Source: a virus. Taken from it: a DNA stretch of 33,707 nucleotides. Numbering within the stretch: position 1 is the stretch's first letter; every line of letters starts with the position of its first letter. The stretch spans positions 1-33,707 of IMG/VR virus record IMGVR_UViG_3300030110_002194. The stretch is one strand, 5' to 3'. This document shows positions 31,885-33,707 of this stretch, one piece after another. A model generated the notes under the pieces. That model had not been told where the DNA came from and did not search any database. It saw only the letters and a list, made by a program, of their open reading frames with translations. The position numbers and the translations under genes are program-made.

Positions 31885-33680
31885 AAAGTTGCCTCTTTTA
31901 TTTGTATTTTATTCATTTTCTTTAACTGACAATTATCTGGTTTAAGATAAACACATATACCTTCTTTCTCTCTATTAGCTACTGTATCTAGTTTTATGTA
32001 ATTAATTAACCCTCTATCATCTTTACTAGGAACAATAGATAATAATTTATTTGCAGTATATGCAATCCTTGCACTACCTCTAGCAGCAGCAATAGCTGGT
32101 ACTCCCATTCTTTTGTTCATAGATTCTTTAGTCATTTCTGATATAGCAAATACAATAATATTATTTCTAATAGCAACTTCTTTTAAAGCTGCCATTATTT
32201 CTTCCATTTTACCATTCATATCTTTGTTATTGCTTTCCATTAGACCAATATGATCTATTACAATTATCTCTGGTTTTTCAGGCATTGAACTTAGCTTTTT
32301 ATCTATTTCAAAAGGAAAACATGATTTGTAGTCAATCATAAGCCATTCATCATTGTATCCTGACTTCTTACCTGATTTTAAATCATCTTCTACTTGTTCA
32401 TAAGATAATCCTTCTTTAATCATTCTATGTCTCATATACATTTGTCTTGGACTCATCTCCATTTCTAAGAAATAAGTTTGTCTTTGAAATGCTATCATCC
32501 AATTATGTATTAACATAGTTTTCATAGCTTTAGGTTCTGATTGTAATACAACTAGTTCTCCTGGATATATAGGAAAATCTTCACCTTCATATATATCACC
32601 AAGATTAATAGGATTTAAACCACTAGAATAAAATTCAATAGCATTATCTTCCATACCACCGAATCCAACTATATCACTATTCTTTTTAGCTCCATACAAT
32701 CTACAAGTTTGACTGCAAAAAGATTCTCTAATGAAATCACTACAACCATAATTGTAACCACTACCATCATGTCCAGTATAAGCTCCATTTATAAGCCTTA
32801 ATACTTCATCCTTTTGTAGCTTTTTCTTAGCTCCTTGATTTACTTGTTGTCTCCAGTCTTCCATAATAATATTAACTATATTTTCTGGATACCTAAGTCT
32901 AAACCAAGATGCAAGTCTTAAGCCAATCATATGTCTTTTACCTTCTCCTCTCCAGTTTAACATATCTGTAATACAAGGATAGTTTACTGGATCTGGTTGT
33001 CTTCCTTTTACAACAGGTTTAACTTCTTCTTTCTTAGTCTTCTTTTTTCTTTTAGGTAAAGCATCAAAGACTGGTTCTATTTCTTGAAAGAAACCATAAG
33101 GTGATGGCTTTCTAGGTTTAGATGCAAACTCTTGTATATCTTTTTCATCCAGTTCACATAAGTCATTATATTTTAATAACTCTGTAACTTCTACTTTAAA
33201 TAGATCTACTTTTGAGTTTACTGTATTGTTTATTCTAATAAGTCTAGTCTTATCAGTTACAGAAGGATCAGCATATTTGAATATATTTTTAGCTGTAAGT
33301 GCATCTTTAACATACTTGTGCAAGTTTTCATGTGGTTCCCATTTAAAGCTTTCTCTTGGAATAGAAATATGAAATCCTCTACCACTAAAGTAAACTTTTG
33401 ATGGAACATTTAGATTATTAAGTATTTTAAGTACCTTATCAGCTTTATTAATAGCTTCTTTTAGATTATTACCATCTACATCTATTATATGTTCTCCAGA
33501 AAGATATATAATACCTTTGTATCCTGCTATCTTTCCTTTTTCTTTAACATATTCTTTAACAGATTCATCATAACAGAACAAAGACATAAACTTATCTTTA
33601 CCACCTCTCTGTTTAGAGATTTCATTTTCAGTTAAGAAATGACCTCTATTAGATAGGCTTGGTGCATATTCTCTTATCAT
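31881..33680 (-). CDS. Primase-helicase: AEP-type primase fused to RecA/DnaB-like helicase
   Basis: A 599-residue replication protein with ribosome site ggag before ATG 33680. The N-terminal domain is an archaeo-eukaryotic-type primase: D67-V-D69 in HIIDVDGN, SGRGFHISIP with His104, and DKTRLIRINNTVNSK as the third motif. A middle segment, YGCSDFIRESFCSQTCRLYG, holds Cys residues as in PriL/PriCT-like zinc or Fe-S modules. The C-terminal RecA-like domain has Walker B IIVIDHIGLM (Asp476) and a sensor-like FAISEMTKES. Its Walker A is unusual: SEPKAMKT (381-388) keeps Lys387 and Thr388 but lacks the glycines of GxxxxGKT. It would prime and unwind phage DNA. It heads the - strand operon, and no DNA polymerase gene lies in this window. 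Confidence 0.85.
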   Translation of the reverse strand: MIREYAPSLSNRGHFLTENEISKQRGGKDKFMSLFCYDESVKEYVKEKGKIAGYKGIIYLSGEHIIDVDGNNLKEAINKADKVLKILNNLNVPSKVYFSGRGFHISIPRESFKWEPHENLHKYVKDALTAKNIFKYADPSVTDKTRLIRINNTVNSKVDLFKVEVTELLKYNDLCELDEKDIQEFASKPRKPSPYGFFQEIEPVFDALPKRKKKTKKEEVKPVVKGRQPDPVNYPCITDMLNWRGEGKRHMIGLRLASWFRLRYPENIVNIIMEDWRQQVNQGAKKKLQKDEVLRLINGAYTGHDGSGYNYGCSDFIRESFCSQTCRLYGAKKNSDIVGFGGMEDNAIEFYSSGLNPINLGDIYEGEDFPIYPGELVVLQSEPKAMKTMLIHNWMIAFQRQTYFLEMEMSPRQMYMRHRMIKEGLSYEQVEDDLKSGKKSGYNDEWLMIDYKSCFPFEIDKKLSSMPEKPEIIVIDHIGLMESNNKDMNGKMEEIMAALKEVAIRNNIIVFAISEMTKESMNKRMGVPAIAAARGSARIAYTANKLLSIVPSKDDRGLINYIKLDTVANREKEGICVYLKPDNCQLKKMNKIQIKEATL

Positions 33681-33707
33681 TTATTCTCCAAATAAAAAAG
33701 GGGAAGC

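Overview
The window is a contiguous part of an AT-rich, tightly packed phage genome. Arginine is mostly AGA, isoleucine is often ATA, and many genes overlap as TAATG or ATGA. The capsid protein, adaptor, nozzle-like protein, fibres and a long run of ejection-type proteins appear without a tape measure, sheath or tail-tube gene. This points to a short-tailed (podovirus-like) lytic phage of a low-GC, probably marine, bacterium. A SAR11-type host is possible, but nothing in the window proves it. I see no integrase, repressor, insertion sequence or CRISPR array.

Layout. Positions 1-29314 (+ strand) hold the late genes. First come the major capsid protein (5' end cut off), two related decoration-like proteins and a hairpin (1-1787). 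Head-tail adaptor proteins, a small virion-type protein and a fibre with beta-roll repeats and an S74 self-cleaving chaperone follow (1788-4955). Next is a lysis-type stretch (4959-8662) with a GH108 muramidase, several tiny membrane proteins, a class II aminoacyl-tRNA-synthetase-like gene and a class II tRNA. After that come a large nozzle-like protein and two long fibres (8663-15711). Six genes for internal or ejection-type proteins end the strand (15783-29314), three of them giants of 852, 1394 and 1246 residues.

Positions 29339-33680 (- strand) hold a convergent replication cluster. In order of transcription it contains a primase-helicase, a Gp157-like protein, a DUF932 protein, a 74-base noncoding gap with a hairpin, an HNH nuclease, a small OB-like protein, a PD-(D/E)XK-type nuclease and a 33-residue peptide.

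The most notable reading is that the 1394-residue protein at 21396-25577 carries the catalytic signature of multisubunit-type RNA polymerases. It has RxP, then HP, then DxDGD, with nearly the spacing of the bacterial beta-prime subunit. Because it lies among ejection-type genes, it may be a virion-packaged RNA polymerase injected with the DNA to transcribe early genes. A second unusual set is the AspRS/AsnRS/asparagine-synthetase-like gene (6985-7806) and, 370 bases downstream, a tRNA with a leucine-type body and long variable arm whose anticodon loop reads GUU (Asn) and whose discriminator is G. All function calls come from reading motifs; no database search was run.
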